Shown here in pieces: positions 13,219 to 15,972 of a DNA stretch of 15,972 bases. The DNA is from Deltaproteobacteria bacterium (GTDB lineage: Bacteria > Desulfobacterota > Syntrophia > Syntrophales > UBA5619). Numbering within the stretch: position 1 is the stretch's first letter; each line of letters starts with the position of its first letter. The position numbers and the translations under genes were made by a program. A model generated the notes under the pieces. It saw only the letters and a list, made by a program, of their open reading frames with translations. It was not told the DNA's origin and searched no databases. The DNA lies in the NCBI GenBank assembly GCA_026388365.1, contig JAPLJW010000233.1, positions 1 through 15,972 on the forward strand, written 5' to 3'.

Positions 13219-14819
13219 TACAGATCTTTGAAATCCTTCATGAACTCGAGCCGTCCCTCCTTGACCAGGGCGGCCTTGCTCCCCTCGATCCAACCCTTGA
13301 CTGTCTCTGTTTTCTTCGTCCGGACCAGGTAATCTGCAATCATATTTTTTTGGGACGCGAACTCCGCGTCGTCTACGCTTCCCCTCTGTTTGAACCGGAG
13401 GATCACATAATTCCCATCCACCAGATAGGTCTGTTCCGGATAAGGTTTCTTCTCGGAGATCTGGAAGAGCGCCTCGGTCAGCTCCGGGGAGGCTCCCAGT
13501 CTGGGGATGGCGCCTCCGGGCTGGAAGAGCCCCGTTTCCATAACCTTCAGCCCTTTCTCCTTGGCCACGTTCTCCAGACCTTCGCCTTTCTTCAACCGGA
13601 CGAGGAGGTCATCCGCCCCCTTCTTTGCCAGGCGCTTCGCCTCCGTATCCCGATACTGTTTTTCCACCTCGGTTTCGATCTCTTTCAAGGCGGGCACATA
13701 GGGTGCCTTCCGTGCGGTCACCTGAACGATATAATATCCTTTCTCTGCCTGGAGTACGCGGCTGATCTCCTTTTGATCCAAACGCGAGACGATCTTGGCA
13801 AAATCCGTGATCGGCTTGAATTCCGGAGGCGCATCGCTGATCCGGAAAAGCGGGGTCGTGTGGATCGTCAGCTTTTTCTGCGCCGCATAGGCATCAAAGT
13901 TTTCGTCCTGGTAGATCGTATCATGCGCCTTCTTGGCCTCATCGGCGGCCGCATACATTCCGCCAATCTGTCCCAACTCGTCTATGATCCTGTCCCGGAC
14001 TTCGGCCAGGGACTGCACCTTGTCCCCCTTCTTCCACCGGGACTTGTTCCTTTCGTAGTAATCGCTGATTTCCGCTTCGGTGATCTTGGTGGTCGCGGCA
14101 TAATCTCTGGCCATGAATGCCAGGTACTTGACCTGTACCTGCTCGGGATTGCGGAATTGCCCTTCCCGGGCCTTCAGAAACGCCTCCAGATCGGCCCGGG
14201 CCGGCTTGAGTCCCGCAACAAAACTCTGGGAAGAAATCTGAATGAAATCGATGTTTATCTTTTCCTTCTGCATCAGGTAGAGGTCATGGATCTCCTGATC
14301 GAACACCTTCACGCCATCCTGGATGAGGTTCTCCACCTTGGTGGTGATCAGCATCTTTTTCTGGATATCCTCGAACTCCTCCGGCGACATCTTGTTGGTT
14401 CGGAGCGTCTGCTCGTAGATCCGTTCGTTGAAAACGCCGTTCCCCTGGAAGGCGGGATAGGACAGAATGGCCGCTTTGACGTCCTCGTCGGTCACCCGGA
14501 TGTTCATCTCCTCCGCCTTCTTCTGGACAATCGCCTGGTTGATCAGATTATCCAGCGCCTTCTGCTTGAGGTTCAGCGTCTTGAGCATCTCCTCCGTCAA
14601 TCCCTGGCCGAGGCGCTGGCGGTACATATCCAGCAGGTTCTGGTATTCCCGTTGAAAATCGACATAGACGATGGGCTTGCCGTCGATCATGGCGATCCGC
14701 TCTGCCCTCTGCCTCCCGCCCATCGAACCGAAATAAAATACAAAAACGACCACGATAATCCCCAGCACGATCTTCATGAGCCAATTTCTGGCATGCTTCC
14801 GCATGAGGTTGAGCAGCAT
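13218..14819 (-). CDS. ppiD: PpiD/SurA-like periplasmic chaperone, membrane-anchored
   Basis: The 533-residue protein has one N-terminal membrane helix (about 13-32, KIVLGIIVVVFVFYF) after a basic cytosolic tip, then a large periplasmic part. Residues 35-200 form the SurA/PpiD-type chaperone domain (MIDGKPIVYVDFQREYQ, LNLKQKALDNLINQAIV). PpiD helps newly exported proteins fold near the Sec translocon. The middle region (about 225-400), where PpiD has a parvulin domain, lacks the parvulin hallmarks (HILI and GGDLGWF-like blocks). It instead shows a charged segment and a shortened parvulin-like end (ISRVLQAEKGYYIVQVTARK), so isomerase activity is doubtful. The ATG at 14819 is preceded by GGGGGAAG; a GTG one codon earlier is possible. 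It is divergent from mreB with 188 bp between. Confidence 0.82.
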   Translation of the reverse strand: MLLNLMRKHARNWLMKIVLGIIVVVFVFYFGSMGGRQRAERIAMIDGKPIVYVDFQREYQNLLDMYRQRLGQGLTEEMLKTLNLKQKALDNLINQAIVQKKAEEMNIRVTDEDVKAAILSYPAFQGNGVFNERIYEQTLRTNKMSPEEFEDIQKKMLITTKVENLIQDGVKVFDQEIHDLYLMQKEKINIDFIQISSQSFVAGLKPARADLEAFLKAREGQFRNPEQVQVKYLAFMARDYAATTKITEAEISDYYERNKSRWKKGDKVQSLAEVRDRIIDELGQIGGMYAAADEAKKAHDTIYQDENFDAYAAQKKLTIHTTPLFRISDAPPEFKPITDFAKIVSRLDQKEISRVLQAEKGYYIVQVTARKAPYVPALKEIETEVEKQYRDTEAKRLAKKGADDLLVRLKKGEGLENVAKEKGLKVMETGLFQPGGAIPRLGASPELTEALFQISEKKPYPEQTYLVDGNYVILRFKQRGSVDDAEFASQKNMIADYLVRTKKTETVKGWIEGSKAALVKEGRLEFMKDFKDL

Positions 14820-14908
14820 CACACTTCCCCCGTGTTTGAATTAAAGAAATTACGTTTGGTTTACTAATATAGTCATCCCCAAAATGCAATGATTTTTTGG
14901 AAAAATGA

Positions 14909-15972
<1,064 letters not shown>

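Noticed and set aside
13350..14867. A 505-codon open frame on the plus strand
   Set aside because: It is antisense to the PpiD-like gene; its leucine/arginine-rich composition reflects the complementary codons.

Overview
The window looks like chromosomal DNA from a Gram-negative, Desulfobacterota-type bacterium, tentatively Syntrophales-like. This is an inference from gene content and protein style (pyruvate phosphate dikinase, a PpiD-type periplasmic chaperone divergent from mreB, NUDT19-like Nudix protein, ExeA-type ATPase, c-di-GMP-I riboswitch). No taxonomic marker is present and no search was possible.

Layout. 1-893: the C-terminal part of pyruvate phosphate dikinase. 1227-1853: a small membrane-anchored protein that ends in a PAS domain and has no output domain. 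2098-5296 (minus strand): two tandemly duplicated, membrane-bound class III nucleotide cyclases, each with a cytoplasmic catalytic domain, one membrane helix, a repetitive charged helix (four versus five 18-residue units) and a C-terminal beta-rich domain predicted to be periplasmic. 5297-5960 has no gene but carries a perfectly symmetric CRP-type operator (TGTGA-N6-TCACA) in front of a TTGACA -35 element. 5963-6053 is a clear c-di-GMP-I (GEMM) riboswitch, followed by a hairpin that can bury the first Shine-Dalgarno sequence. Downstream lies a co-directional operon: a 67-aa membrane peptide, an excisionase/MerR-like DNA-binding protein, an ExeA/MshM-type AAA ATPase and a six-repeat TPR protein.

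9285-11016 (minus strand) holds an SDR oxidoreductase and a NUDT19-like Nudix hydrolase as a two-gene unit. 11403-11858 is a PaaI-type hotdog thioesterase behind a strong sigma70 promoter. 11868-12005 is an IS91-type transposase remnant beside tRNA-Leu(CAA) (minus strand); tRNA-Ala(GGC) follows on the plus strand with a perfect terminator. Then come mscL, a PpiD/SurA-like chaperone (minus strand), and the divergent mreB, which runs off the end of the window.

The most interesting part is 2.1-9.2 kb. Membrane cyclases that could make cAMP sit next to an operon whose control region carries both a cAMP-receptor-type operator (transcription) and a c-di-GMP aptamer with an SD-masking hairpin (translation). 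The operon's ATPase and TPR pair resembles the mshM-mshN pair of MSHA pilus loci and the ATPase/TPR pair of PEP-CTERM/exosortase loci. A dual second-messenger control of an envelope or surface-structure assembly module is therefore a reasonable hypothesis. The link between the cyclases and the operator is inferred from position only.
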